This document shows, piece by piece, positions 14,601-26,205 of a DNA stretch of 64,000 nucleotides. How positions within the stretch are numbered: the stretch's first letter is position 1; each line of letters starts with the position of its first letter. This DNA is from Bugula neritina (lineage: Eukaryota; Bryozoa; Gymnolaemata; Cheilostomatida; Bugulidae). The stretch is taken from positions 1 to 64,000 of the forward strand of contig CAXIUT010000277.1 of the NCBI GenBank assembly GCA_964035545.1, in the 5' to 3' direction. The notes under the pieces were generated by a model that saw only the letters and a list, made by a program, of their open reading frames with translations, was not told the DNA's origin and did not search any database. The position numbers and the translations under genes were made by a program.

Positions 14601-15455
14601 ACACATTCGATACACAGTCACCTAAGAACGATCAGCTCCTGATAGCACAAACAAAGCAGGTAAACGACATCGATATTGAAATGCTCTTTACATGCTTCCC
14701 TCGCTCTCAATAAATCTAGCCTACTACAACAGATCTTCAGACACCTGCCTGGCAACCTAGTCAAAACTAATAAAAACTCCTCTCAACTTCTGACTCTCTC
14801 GCCTCAACTCAAAAAACTTGATACTTTTTTATTCAGGAGGCAAATATAAGTACACCTCAATTACTCCCACATTATCAGCAGCTTACTTTAGAACTTCTTT
14901 CGAGTTTTTTAGGTCTGTAACAACTTTAAAAAAGTAGTTTTCCATCTTTAAAAATTTAAGTGCTTCTTAAAAACTTCTACACAAAGGAGAAGAATAGTCA
15001 TTCTAAACGTGATCTCGATATAGTTCAGATATTGGCTTTAAAGTCTGTTCAGAACATTATTCGCCCAAAACAAATATCCAAAGAAAAGACCCCTTCCCTG
15101 CCAAAACATTGTTTCTCATCCTCCGTCTCTCTCGCTCTTGATTTTCCCTCTACTCCTATCTTTAGATAAGTTCTTTTTCTTGTTTAGAAGGAGATTTTCT
15201 CTTTTTCTATGCAGACCGACTCTTTCTCTTCTTCATTCTCGAGACAGGAAACAGCTAGCTTTAATCTGAATCTATTTTTGTGGGTCTAATTCTGATCCGA
15301 TTGATATTCCAGTTGGCCCACTCTGATCCCAAATCTGATTCAGTTAGCACCTCTTCTTCTTCAGGAATTCTTTGAGTGTTAGATTTTCTTAATTATTATT
15401 GTTAATTAGTCCATTTATGTGAAATACTTTATTTAGTCAAAAGGTCAAGAGTCAT
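11649..15455 (-). CDS. ADP-ribosyltransferase (R-S-E type) fused to TPR repeats
   Basis: One intact 1268-aa frame from ATG 15455 to TGA 11649-11651, with no intron and about 3.8 kb open. The N-terminal 130 residues are charged (EEEEV; Lys/Arg-rich). Residues about 370-490 carry the three marks of an arginine-type mono-ADP-ribosyltransferase: YRG with Arg about 400, GFASSSLD with the Ser triplet about 425-427, and GEQEILF with the ExE pair about 480/482, at the expected spacing. From about 500 to 1240 there are many kinesin-light-chain-like TPR units (for example ASIQVDVGNLQAAETYA). The enzyme would transfer ADP-ribose from NAD+ to a target bound by the TPR solenoid; the target is unknown. The start is only 32 nt from the C4A2 tract at 15488, and the frame stays open into the telomere repeat, so the ATG choice rests on position. 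Similar ART-TPR proteins are known in some eukaryotes such as rotifers. Confidence 0.88.
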
Positions 15456-15487
15456 ATTGCTACTTTGTTGACTTTTCTTTTGTAAAG

Positions 15488-15563
15488 CCCCAACCCCAAC
15501 CCCAACCCCAACCCCAACCCCAACCCCAACCCCAACCCCAACCCCAACCCCAACCCCAACCCC
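15488..15563. repeat. Internal telomere tract CCCCAA
   Basis: About 12 perfect C4A2 units with no gap on either side. The orientation is that of a left chromosome end for the DNA to its right. There is no G4T2 on its left, so it is either the junction of two minichromosomes joined in assembly or a genuine interstitial telomeric sequence. Confidence 0.95.
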
Positions 15564-15754
15564 TTGCATATTAGTATTTAATGATATAATATTAAGGAGG
15601 AATTATAATAAAGATAGTTTATGGAGCTGTTTTATGAATGTTTAAAAGAAATGGATAGTAGTAAAGTTATTGATATAAATCTTTTGTTTTAGTTGAGGAT
15701 TTGAAATTGATAAAAATGTAACTAATATCAATTTATAAATATTTAACTTTCTTT

Positions 15755-16418
15755 ATGAGTCTAGGTTTCTAAAGCTAATTCTCTGACATCGCCTTCCTCT
15801 GGACCACCACCAAACGTACAACTCTTGATATTCAGTCAAAGATAGACATATATGCGATGGACTAGTTCACTCGGGTCCTAAATAATGTATAAAAGCATTC
15901 CTTCAAAAATTAATTGATACTGGCTCAGTCGCCAGCAAATACTACGTAATGTTCCACATGATTCCTCTCATTCTCAAACTCAGACACACTAAATCAGCCA
16001 AACAAATTCCTTCTCTCATCTTTTCCACTTTCTACTAGTACTTCAAATCCATTTGTTTTTTAGCCTTCCTGGTAGGAATTCAAAGAGCTGGTCTCTGCAT
16101 CAACCAGCACTCAGTCAAAAGTCTCAGCTTAAGTATATAAAAATATATATAGGATAATTAATGCATGTATCTTCTCCAATATCAGCCGTGAGCATTTTAT
16201 TTGAAGCTCCTTCTAGAAGAAGTTAAGTGACTTGCTATGTGAGCGCAAAAGCCATCCGCTCAGTTTATTTGATGCTAAAAAGAATTTATGGCTTTAGTTG
16301 TTAGAACTAGCTAGTTTGGATGCATGTCTCTATGATGAGCTTGCTCTATTACCTCTATAACCACTGTCCTAGACTCATCAAATTAAGAAACCTTTTTGAA
16401 CTTGTCTTTGGTGATTGA
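15755..16418 (+). CDS. TMEM135-like multi-pass membrane protein
   Basis: ATG 15755, TGA 16416-16418; 207 aa after removing two 20-nt introns, 15816-15835 (gtacaactcttgatattcag) and 16133-16152 (gtatataaaaatatatatag). Both keep the frame across the join. The product follows the TMEM135/PMP24-related family: a Cys/His N-terminal segment (HICDGLVHSGPKQCIKAFLQ), hydrophobic helices (ICFLAFLVGIQRAG, SAVSILFEAPSRRSQ) and a C-terminal YYLYNHCPRLIK block. In animals and fungi this family acts in peroxisomal or lipid metabolism, but a role here is inference. The protein is shorter than animal TMEM135 (about 450 aa). It is the first gene after the internal telomere, 190 nt inside. A 28-codon frame at 15621 ends before the gene and is not needed. 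Confidence 0.8.
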
Positions 16419-17318
16419 TATTTATCTATTTAATCTTACACCCTTTTACCTATTTAATCTTACATCCTTTTTATCCATTTAATCTTACACCCTTTTACCT
16501 ATTTCAACTTACATCCTTTTTATCCATTTAATATTACACCCTTTTACCTATTTAATCTTTACATCTTTTATATCAAGAAAATTGTATTTGTCTAAAATTT
16601 TGATAATAAATAAATTTTTAGTAAGTTATTTAAGTAAAATACAGGGAAAAAAATTACTCTGAAAAGACAACTGTCAATAAAATGCATGAATATTTTTCCT
16701 GAAAAGGATTATTTTACGATTATGAGTGATAAATATGATAATAATTATCTTAGCTATTTGATATAAGAGATTGATTTAATATTTTACATTAGAATAAATA
16801 GAACAGTAAAACAAATAACAAAAAAATAAACTTAGTAAAAAACTACATTATCTTATGATCGGGCATTTCCTTCGAATCAGTCACAATTGTTTACTATTAA
16901 AATATTAGAAATCATTTTAAAAACTATTATTACTCTAAATTCATAAAACAACATTGACTTAAAACAAATATATTAATAACCACTACACTTAACATGAATT
17001 TTATAATAAATTATCGATATTAAATATTATAGGATAAATTATATGCAACTGTCATCAATGCATCTAACTGTTTATTAATGGCTATCACATTTGTTAGTTT
17101 TAGATTACTTAATCTTAAATAACAACTACTAAATTCTACCTTTACCACATTTACTGATTCATCATTTATTTAATAGTTGTAAAATATATTTAGACAATAA
17201 TTAAACACTCACATCCTCCTGTTTCTCCCTACCTGATCACCAACTGCCACCCTCAAATACCCTCCTATTTGTTCTAACATTTTACTTCTTTCCCGAATAT
17301 ATCTCTAATAGTAAATAA
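16419..17318. other. Intergenic region with short tandem repeats
   Basis: About 900 bp without a convincing gene. From about 16430 to 16575 it holds five to six imperfect copies of a 26-28 bp C/T-rich unit (acccttttacctatttaatc, alternating with atcctttttatccatttaat). The rest is A/T-rich, with scattered short frames that show no family signal. Confidence 0.6.
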
Positions 17319-20300
17319 ATGTTAATTTCAATTCTGCTCCTCACACTGATCCTACCAACCGCCTCCAATAACTGCAACCTAGCAGACCATATTTAATGTC
17401 TCAGCTCATTATGTCCCAACCACTACTTCACCAACTCCACATGTATCTTCAACCACACCTCCAACTGCACACAAACACAAACCCTCATCAACAACACCTG
17501 CCTCACCTGCTCCTCCCTATCCAACTAAACCTGCACACCCATCTGTCCAGATCACGTATGGACCACCCTAGCCTCATCTTCTCCATCATGCATCAACTGC
17601 CAACACCTCTACGGCTAAAACTGCGTCCAGTGTACAACCGTCATCTGCACAGAATGCGCCTACAGCTCAGGACTAACCTTATCGCCCGACAGCCTCGCCT
17701 GCATCAACAGCAACTGCTCTGACCCAAACTGTATATAATGCTACCAGTCTAAAACCAAATGCTACCGTTGCCAAGCTGGCTACATCGTCAACTAAAATTT
17801 TTAGTGCGCCTCAGCCACCTGCTACGTTTCCAACTGCATGCTTTGTGGCAATTCTACCTGCACCACCTGCTTCCCAGAATACGAACTCTCAGAAGACAGC
17901 TCTTCCTGTCTATCTATATGTCATGATGTTGATTGCATCACCTGTCTGCACCCTGGATTCTGTGGAGTATGCGGGTAGGGGCATACTTCAGTCAATGGAA
18001 TATGCGTGCTTGACTGTTCAATAATACTTGTAGACAATTGCCAATAATGCTAAAACTATCACACCTGCACTCGCTGCCTCCCAGGCTACTAAATCACCCA
18101 TGACGGAGCTCTCTGCCAACCGACCTGCCAAATCAACAACTGCCAACATTGTCTCTCCAATAACTCTCTCTGCTAAAATTGCCAACAAGGATATGACCTA
18201 CAAAACGACACCTGCACCCAAAGCTTCTGCTTTGTTGAATACTGTGCCACATGCCTTAGTCTTAGCACTTGCTCTGCCTGCATCTCCGGCTTTGTTTTGA
18301 GTACAGACAATACCAGTTGTGTCTCAACCTGTCCTCAGTTGCTTTCAATTGATAACTGTCTATTTTGTGATAGTTCTGCCTGCACTGTCTGTACAAGCAA
18401 CTACCGGCTGAACAATATCACCTGCTAACTAGTCTGTTCAGCTATTTCTAGTTGTACTTCTTGCCATTCTTCTGACCTATGTTTGGGCTGTGCCTAAGGA
18501 TTCAAAGTATCGAAGGATCATAGATCTTGCAGCCAGGTCTGTCGAGTCGCAGGATGTTCTGTTTGTTCTAGCAGTTCAACTAATACCTGCGATCGATGCT
18601 AAAAAGGATATTCGATAATAACTACCAGTACTGGTTTAAATGTTTGCGTAGTTGATTGTCATAGGGGGTAAGTTGATACAGGATCTGGTATTGTTAACTG
18701 TCAATCTTGCAACCAAATCATACCTTTTTGCCAGGAATGCACCTATTCGAATGAACAAGTCCTTTGCTCATCTTGTCTCTCAGGATATTTTCTTAACAGC
18801 AATAACTGTGATAAATGTTCTGATGCTATTGGCAACTGTCTTATATGCACAAATGCTCTTAAATGTTAAAGGTGTTTTTCAGGCTTTAAAGCCATAGCTT
18901 CTGCCTGTCTCAACACCAAATGCCCAGACAATATAACCAATTGCTACTCGTGTCTATCCAACAGCTCTACAACTTGCTTTTCTTGTCATCCAGGCTTTTT
19001 GCTCAACTCTTCAGGACTCTGTTAGCTATCACCTTGCTAAGATACCTTTATATTCCACTAAAACACACAGACATGCATTTGCCCATAATCCACCTACCGC
19101 CTTTAGAGCAAATGCACGCCCTGCCATGATAGCAATTGCCATAACTGCAGCATAGGAGTCTGCCATTAATGTGTTTCTGGCTACTATCCTCAAGAATAAT
19201 CTTGTTCTAGTTGCATCGATCACTGCCAAATATGTCATTCTGCATCTTCTTGCTTTCAATGCCAAAGAGGCTACTCGCTAAACCACTAAAACCAGTGTGT
19301 TTCTTTCGGTGGAGGTCAACATGCAACCATCGACCCTTCCGGATAAATTTACCCATGTCAAGCAGGATGCTATCACTGCTCTACAGGTAGCAACCAATCC
19401 ATCATCTGCTTAGAGGCATAGAAAGGATATTCCTTAGTAGGTGGTTTAATAGTTAAATGTAACGAGGAATGCTAGTCATGTTAGAGTTATATTCCCTCTG
19501 TTTGTACTTCTTGCACATCTGGACGAGTTCTTATCGATGGAAGTTGCTTATCTTGTGCTGATACCAATGCTTTGACCTGTTCGTCTTTCAACTAAAACTA
19601 CTCTCTCACTTGCCATCCAGGATATACTAGCACTTACTCTGGCAACTCCTCAGGCGGATTTTGTTTACCCTGTGCTTCACACTGTCTACGCTGCCATCAC
19701 CAAGGTCCAAATAAATGCGATAGTGGAGGCTGTCGATTGGGTACAGTTCAAGTCGTGGGAACTGCTAACTGTACTCTTTGTTTTGGTGGTTGTGCTAGAT
19801 GCAAGCCTCACAACCCAAACGAATGTCTAGATTGTGGGCCAAGAAGATTCATTAATACATAATTTAGATGCTAATTATGTGCAAATGGATGTAAAACTTG
19901 CAAAAATAGTGCTAACAACTGTTTGACTTGCTAACTAGGATACTAACTCATCAATAGTACCTGTATAAAATTGCCAAATAGGTGCACATAGTTGAATAGT
20001 ACTGGATTCTGTAAAAATTGCTTTAAAGGATATTTAATACATGGTTCAGAATGTGTAGTAGATATCTCTTGCAATAGCACTACTTCATGCTAGATCTGTC
20101 CCTAAGGATATTACCTTATAAATTCTCAATGTTTGATTTGTCCTTTAAATAATAACTGTCTAACTTGCAATCCATCCAATATCACCTAATGCACCTCTTG
20201 TTCTCCAGGCTACTACCTCAACACTAACAACTAATGCACAAACTGTTAATAAAACTGTTAAATATGCACCTCTCCTCACTACTGCACAAAACCTTAGAGT

Positions 20301-21022
20301 GGCTACTTCCTCACCTAGCATGGAGGCACATCAACCGGTATCGTCAAAATTTGTCTTATTCCATGTTAGACATGCATCTCTCACTAGAGCACATGCCATT
20401 CATGCGTTAACTAATACTATCTATACGGATCTTAGTGCTAGAAAATAATCTTTTTGGATTTATTGATAATATTCGGTTAAAAGCAAACCAAAAACAACAC
20501 CATTTTTTACGATAATCAATCCAATGAAAGCCAACTCTTTGCTGGTCTGATTGCAGTCAATAGACTAGGCAACAGCATCGACGACATAACTCCTTAAGGG
20601 TTTAGAGATTAGAAGCATTGGAGTAGGAGATTGAAATTCAAATAAATAAAACAAGGATCAATCATAACATCATTCCACCTAGATGCTGGTAACTACTCCA
20701 ATGGCCAACAAGCAACCAATGATTTAACTGACGCCCTCATTGCAGACAACCTCGATGGAGTTAGATATATTTCATCCACCATTATTGCCAATGGCTTTAC
20801 CAATATATTTAGTTTATAGAAGGGATCTATCAATCTAGGCATCGTCCTTGGTCTGACTATTCCTCTAGGAATATTGGGTAAGTGTTTATTAATGTAGTTG
20901 TTATTATATTGGTTTTGTTGATAGTTAACTATCGTGATGATGAGAGCGATGATGATGGTCGGCTAGGCGATAATGATGGATTCTATTCATAAGATGTCAT
21001 CTAGAAGTATTAAGATGTTTGA
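17319..21022 (+). CDS. Large cysteine-rich type I membrane protein
   Basis: ATG 17319, TGA 21020-21022; 1227 aa with one 20-nt intron at 20878-20897 (gtaagtgtttattaatgtag). It starts with a signal peptide (MLISILLLTLILPTAS). About 1000 residues follow, dominated by CxxC and CxxxC pairs at 6-15 residue spacing, like furin-like/growth-factor-receptor Cys-rich repeats, with many N-x-S/T sites. Near the C-terminus lie a Cys-poor segment, one transmembrane helix and a short acidic tail (DDESDDDGRLGDNDG). The intron falls inside the transmembrane helix and its removal is needed to complete the helix. Such proteins sit on the cell surface in many protists; ligand and role are unknown. A similar-sized relative lies at 52612-56379. 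Confidence 0.9.
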
Positions 21023-21361
21023 TACATAAAAAAGTTAAAGGTTTTTGATGTATATACTACTAACTGCTAATTTAAATTGATCTATTAATCTTAATAAATA
21101 CAACAGTTATGACTAATGTGACAGTAGCATTCACATTATACTGTATCGATTATATTAATAACTATCTAAATCATAAATAATAATAACTAGGGATGTTAAT
21201 AATAATTATTATTATGGATGTTAATAATAACATAACATCCAATTTATCCTTTTATTCAATATAAAATCAAATAATATCAATAGATATTTCTAATCTTAAA
21301 ACTTAATATAACAACTGATGATATTCAAAATAATCCCATTTCAAATATATATAATTCAACC
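21023..21361. other. Intergenic, upstream of importin-9 copy 1
   Basis: 339 bp of A/T-rich DNA with taataataa-type simple stretches. The last 49 bp (from 21313) are shared with the 5' flank of the second importin-9 copy, where the same point is occupied by telomere repeats. Confidence 0.6.
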
Positions 21362-24300
21362 ATGAACGAAGACAAAGTACAACCTCTCTTCTAGTCTCTT
21401 CTCTCTACTCCATCAGCCACTCTCTAAGCCTTCACCACTCTCAAAAAAACCCTCTTATCCTCTCCTGATCTCCTATCCTCTATCCTTTAGTACTTGACCA
21501 ATGAATAACCAACTTCTTAGCAGCAAAACCAATACTTCCAAGTAATAACCATGATTCATCCAGTCCTCATCGACCTCTTCTAGGATATTCCAACTTAGCT
21601 GCAAGATGTATCTATGATTATATGCAAGGATGTTCGATCAGGATTGCTGTCGGTGGTTGTTGCCCAGCATAGCAACTTGAAGATAGTTGGAGCACTAGGT
21701 TTGCTCATAAGATAGATAGTAGAAATCGATGGAGTGAAGCCTTGGATATAGCCATTGGGAGATCTAATGAAATGGGCAGAGTCATAGTAACTACCTGCCA
21801 TGCTAGCAGGCATTGAATTCTTTTTGTATCTACTCAAAGACACCTCCTACACACGTTGTAGTTGCGACGCATAACTGTACAAACTAGCACCATTATTGCT
21901 ATAAAAACTATTCGCAGTATTTGCTAACACGTAGCTAAATGAATCTAATAGAGCAAAACTACTGTATGTGGTATTGCAAATAATAAAAACCTTTTCTGCT
22001 TTGGATGGAGTAGACGATCCAACAGTTCGTTCTTGTTTCGATGGCACTTTCTAGTTGTGGATGAGTATGTTCGTAAGTGCATTGAAGGGATCGCTGAATA
22101 TGAATCTAACGATCAAGAAGTACATCATGAAGGTACCTTTATAGGTTATGCTAGATACTGGTGGTCGTGTATCGAGATATGCAGAGGTATCTTGGCCTTA
22201 GAAAGTATCATGAACCAGGTCATGTGTTTGCTATTTGGTAGTTTACGTATAGAATGATACCACTCTACTTGTGGGGATTCGTATGGTAGCAGCCGACAGA
22301 ATAATATCCTCCGCAAAAAGAACAACATTCAATTCGATAAGATTGTTTCAAATATGATGACTAAAGCGATTCTTTATGTCCCACACTCTAAGGACTAGCA
22401 CTGGCATCTCTGGATTACATTTCTGTGATGCTGTCAGTGCCGCATCTGCAGGGAGCGTTGAGAGTGTCAGCGCATCACTTGACTAATGCTTTGTTTCATT
22501 ATTTGATGATAGGGAACGAGTAGATGCTGGGATGGAAAGATAATGCTCATCACTTTAGTTCTCAAATTGCTAATCTGGAATACTAAACTGGTGTTAGAGG
22601 TAGATGCATATCCATATTGAATGAAATGATATAAAAGTTCGGAGACCTCGCCATCCAAGCAATACTAGTATGCAGTTAGAAGTTTTTATTGAATTTGCCA
22701 CAAAGTACAACCATGGATACCTTTTCACTGATTCTCAATGCAGTCTTAGGAGATGATTCCCTCTTAGCAATATCTAGTGGATTGTACTAGTCATAGGCAC
22801 AGTTGTTGGGTTTGGCTAAAATAAGTGGAGTTGATATAAGATCTCAGTTATAGGTATCGGGATAGACTTGGCATAAGGTGTAGGTCGGGTTATTGGTTTT
22901 GGGTCGATTTTCATAAGATGTGATCGTATTCCAATCGAAACAAAGCAACAGTTTTGATATATAAGCTTTTGTGACTGGCATAATAAAGCAAGTAAAGTAA
23001 TAGTAGTATTATTCTTTATTGAAAGGACAAAGTTTATACTGTTTGACTAGATTCATATAAATAATATCAATCAAATACAGACAACTGTTTCCATAGCTAC
23101 TTGCTGCAGCTCTATCATGCAATATATCTGTGTATCCTTTGTCCTTGAGAGTCATTGCTTGTAGAGCTGCTTCTACTTTTCTTAAAAAGATTTAGAAACA
23201 CAAGTTGGATATTCCTCAAGAAATTGTTGACTATATCTAAATGATACAACCTATCGAGAGAGTTTGTTAAATACCACTGCTATCATAGACAACTGCCTGT
23301 GTTATATAGGTTTTAGTAGAGTTATGTAAGAATAAGGAGTTGATGTTGTTGAACAAACCTAAATCATAATACTTTTTGACTCTTTTTCATTAAAGTTTAT
23401 CACAAACATCTCAAATACAACACTTTTTGATCTTACTTAAAGGAATTATTCAAGACTATAATGCTTTTTCTAATTTAGCAAATGTTTTTATCTCATTTAC
23501 TAGTTAATGTCTTAAAGCCTATTTAGGTATAATAAGGTATATTTAGGTATAATAAAATCATAGCAAAAGAAGTTACTTAAATCAGCTGATACATAGCTAA
23601 TAACAACTGCATTGCATGTAACTGGAGTATTTATCGAACAATCCTCGCTTCATCCTCAAAGCACATCATAAAAATAAAAAATGATAGAACTATTTGTACC
23701 TTCAGTCGATATCATGTAAATCAATGAAGACATCCCTTTGTAGGTATCTTTTTCTCTATTCTTAAAAAATATAATCAGATCGTCATAAAATTTATTCAAT
23801 AGTAAAGAAATGACAGAGCAAGTAATAAGAGTTGTTAGGTTGTTATTGCGTATTCCGAAAGATAAATCATTTTAATCTGCATCTATCTATGCTGGCAACT
23901 TGGCTATTCTTTTGTTTGATCGTATTTTATAAAAGAAAAATAACTAGATATTGCAGTAGATAGTATTGAAGGTATTTCGATCTAGAACTCCATCAGTTAT
24001 ACAATCTTTAGTTTTAGTCTATGCTAGAATTATCAACTAGGGTGTTACTCCAGGTATTCGTTCATTTATTTAGATAACAAGTTTGTTATTAGTAATGAGA
24101 GCTAGGTCAAAGTGAAAGAGGTAGTTGATTTTTTATCATCTTTTTCTATTGAAAATCGAATGGGTCTAAAAATACTTGTTGATAAATGGTTGTTACAGCA
24201 AAGTCTATTTCGTGGAAAATACACCAAAATAGCTACGTACTCATTGCGATATTTACAGTTTTATGGCTCTATCAAGGCTTTTTTTACTAAACGATAAAAG

Positions 24301-24802
24301 AGTAGACAACTTGTTGGTTATTGGTTTCAATCCATCCCATACTAACATAAACAACGATGTTAATGCTCCACTTAAAATCATGGCTACTCTTATCCGTTGT
24401 CTTGATAACTAGCTGAGTGGATCTCGACAAGACGACTAAGACGATGAGGAGATAAAGATGTAGAAAGAGGAAGGATTGACTGTTGAGTTATAGAAGTTTA
24501 GAGAGGATGTAGAGAGTAAGGAGGAGACGGGTGGTAGTTTGGCTGATCGCTAGAATCAGCAAGGAAGTACGTGTTATATGTCGGCCATGTTATAGTTTTA
24601 TGATGATGGGGAGGAGTGCGATGATAAGACTGAAGAGGATTTGTTGTTTTTGAATGATAGTTCTACTCGATTCGAGTTGGGAGAATATCTGAAAGACTTT
24701 TTCCATTATTTGTATTAGAATAGGAACTAGTATTTCAAGTAATGTGTTAAGGGATTGTTGAAAAAGGATGTGAGGATTTTACAAAAATATCTTAAGTTTT
24801 GA
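21362..24802 (+). CDS. Importin-9-like nuclear import receptor, copy 1
   Basis: ATG 21362, TGA 24800-24802, 1114 aa after removing four introns: 22133-22154 (22 nt), 23627-23661 (35 nt), 24054-24073 (20 nt) and 24258-24276 (19 nt). The spliced length is an exact multiple of three. The HEAT-rich product matches importin-9/karyopherin beta features in order: [15 protein letters not shown], a long central acidic-poor solenoid, [15 protein letters not shown], then the conserved stretch around [24 protein letters not shown], and a Glu/Asp-rich C-terminus with [16 protein letters not shown]. In other eukaryotes importin-9 imports histones H2A-H2B, actin and other cargo. It is the third gene of the apparent 10.3-kb minichromosome. 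The coding span (3441 nt) is identical in length to copy 2. Confidence 0.9.
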
Positions 24803-25002
24803 TCTTGTATCAGTTGTTAAAAATAAATTACGGCTATAAAAATCATTCAAATTTTGACTTATCAGTCAGTCATTAATATAAATTGAAATTATTCAGATAT
24901 TTAATAGTCATAATATTCCCTTATGTTTAAATACATATTAATTAACCCGCTGCATTTTTCAATTTGAATAATAATGGCAAATGATAGATAAATGGATTTC
25001 AA

Positions 25003-25538
25003 TCAATCTTTGATTTTTCTGGTGATGATGGTATAGAATTAGTCGTTAGAGACCAATCCATCGCAATCAGTGTCAGCTCTGGTGATGAGTTCATCGATTT
25101 AAGCATTGCTGATATCTTAGCCTAGATCTTGAGCAACTCTTCTTAGATTTTTGGCTGAAATAAAACCTGTCCTTTAGTCATCGTAAAGAGCAAATATTTT
25201 ATCGATGTTGGCTCTTGAATCTTTGTCGTTGACTCTTTTTGTCATCAAAGTCACCCATTCTCCAAAGTCGATTGTCCCATTCCCATCAGCATCCAAGTCA
25301 GATATCATCTGGAAAATAGCTGCACTTTTAGATTCAAAGCCCAATGAAGTCATAGCTGCTTTAAGTTCTAAGTAAAAGAGGTATTACCTTTGATATCGAT
25401 TGACCCTCCTTGATCGGTATCGAAGAGGTCGAAGGCAGCTTTGATCGAGGTGACTTCTTCTTATGTGATTCCGTTTTTGGCAAATGCTTTTGGATCGAAA
25501 CCTGATTTAGCTGGTGCTGGGGCCTTTACTTTGCTCAT
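25003..25538 (-). CDS. Centrin, copy 1
   Basis: ATG 25538, TGA 25003-25005; 171 aa after removing a 20-nt intron at 25368-25387. The product has four EF-hands: [24 protein letters not shown], a degenerate third ([12 protein letters not shown]) and [12 protein letters not shown]. The N-terminus is short and Lys/Pro/Ala-rich and the C-terminus ends in ITRKIKD. Centrins organise basal bodies and infraciliary lattices and bind Ca2+; loops 1, 2 and 4 keep the acidic ligands. Splicing is beyond doubt, because without it the second half of the first EF-hand is lost. The gene lies 185 nt from the right telomere. A near-identical copy is at 40817-41352. Confidence 0.95.
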
Positions 25539-25723
25539 TAAAGATATATTAGACGGGATTAAATTAATAAAATATAAACAATGAAATAACTACTACTAAA
25601 GTTATTAATTTATATTACTAAATATTGAGTAAGATATTTCATTAATGGTTATTTGAATGTTTACTAAATTTTACATTGATTTTATCTTTTTTAATAAGTA
25701 TAAAGAATATATTAATATGTAAA

Positions 25724-25810
25724 GGGGTTGGGGTTGGGGTTGGGGTTGGGGTTGGGGTTGGGGTTGGGGTTGGGGTTGGGGTTGGGGTTGGGGTTGGGGT
25801 TGGGGTTGGG
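25724..25810. repeat. Right telomere, GGGGTT repeats
   Basis: Perfect G4T2 units in right-end orientation, running directly into the N gap. With the C4A2 tract at 15488 it delimits a 10.3-kb unit with a telomere at both ends. Confidence 0.97.
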
Positions 25811-26010
25811 NNNNNNNNNNNNNNNNNNNNNNNNNNNNNNNNNNNNNNNNNNNNNNNNNNNNNNNNNNNNNNNNNNNNNNNNNNNNNNNNNNNNNNNNNN
25901 NNNNNNNNNNNNNNNNNNNNNNNNNNNNNNNNNNNNNNNNNNNNNNNNNNNNNNNNNNNNNNNNNNNNNNNNNNNNNNNNNNNNNNNNNNNNNNNNNNNN
26001 NNNNNNNNNN
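25811..26010. other. Scaffold gap (200 N)
   Basis: Exactly 200 unknown bases between a right telomere and a left telomere, so the join is by scaffolding and need not be physical. Confidence 0.98.
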
Positions 26011-26159
26011 CCCAACCCCAACCCCAACCCCAACCCCAACCCAACCCCAACCCCAACCCCAACCCCAACCCCAACCCCAACCCCAACCCCAACCCCAACC
26101 CCAACCCCAACCCCAACCCCAACCCCAACCCCAACCCCAACCCCAACCCCAACCCCAAC
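26011..26159. repeat. Left telomere, CCCCAA repeats
   Basis: C4A2 units in left-end orientation, with one C3A2 variant near 26040. It is fused directly to the sequence ctgatgatattc, which in segment 2 is internal (21315). Confidence 0.97.
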
Positions 26160-26205
26160 TGATGATATTCAAAATAATCCCATTTCAAATATATATAATT
26201 CAACC

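Noticed and set aside
15621-15707. 28-codon frame starting MELFYECLKEMD
   Set aside because: It ends before the TMEM135-like ATG at 15755, no splice joins it in frame, and the downstream start gives a complete family match.
21595-22658. Minus-strand frames inside importin-9 (also at 26439-27502)
   Set aside because: They are shadows of the importin-9 coding strand; both copies show them at the same offsets because the copies are near-identical.
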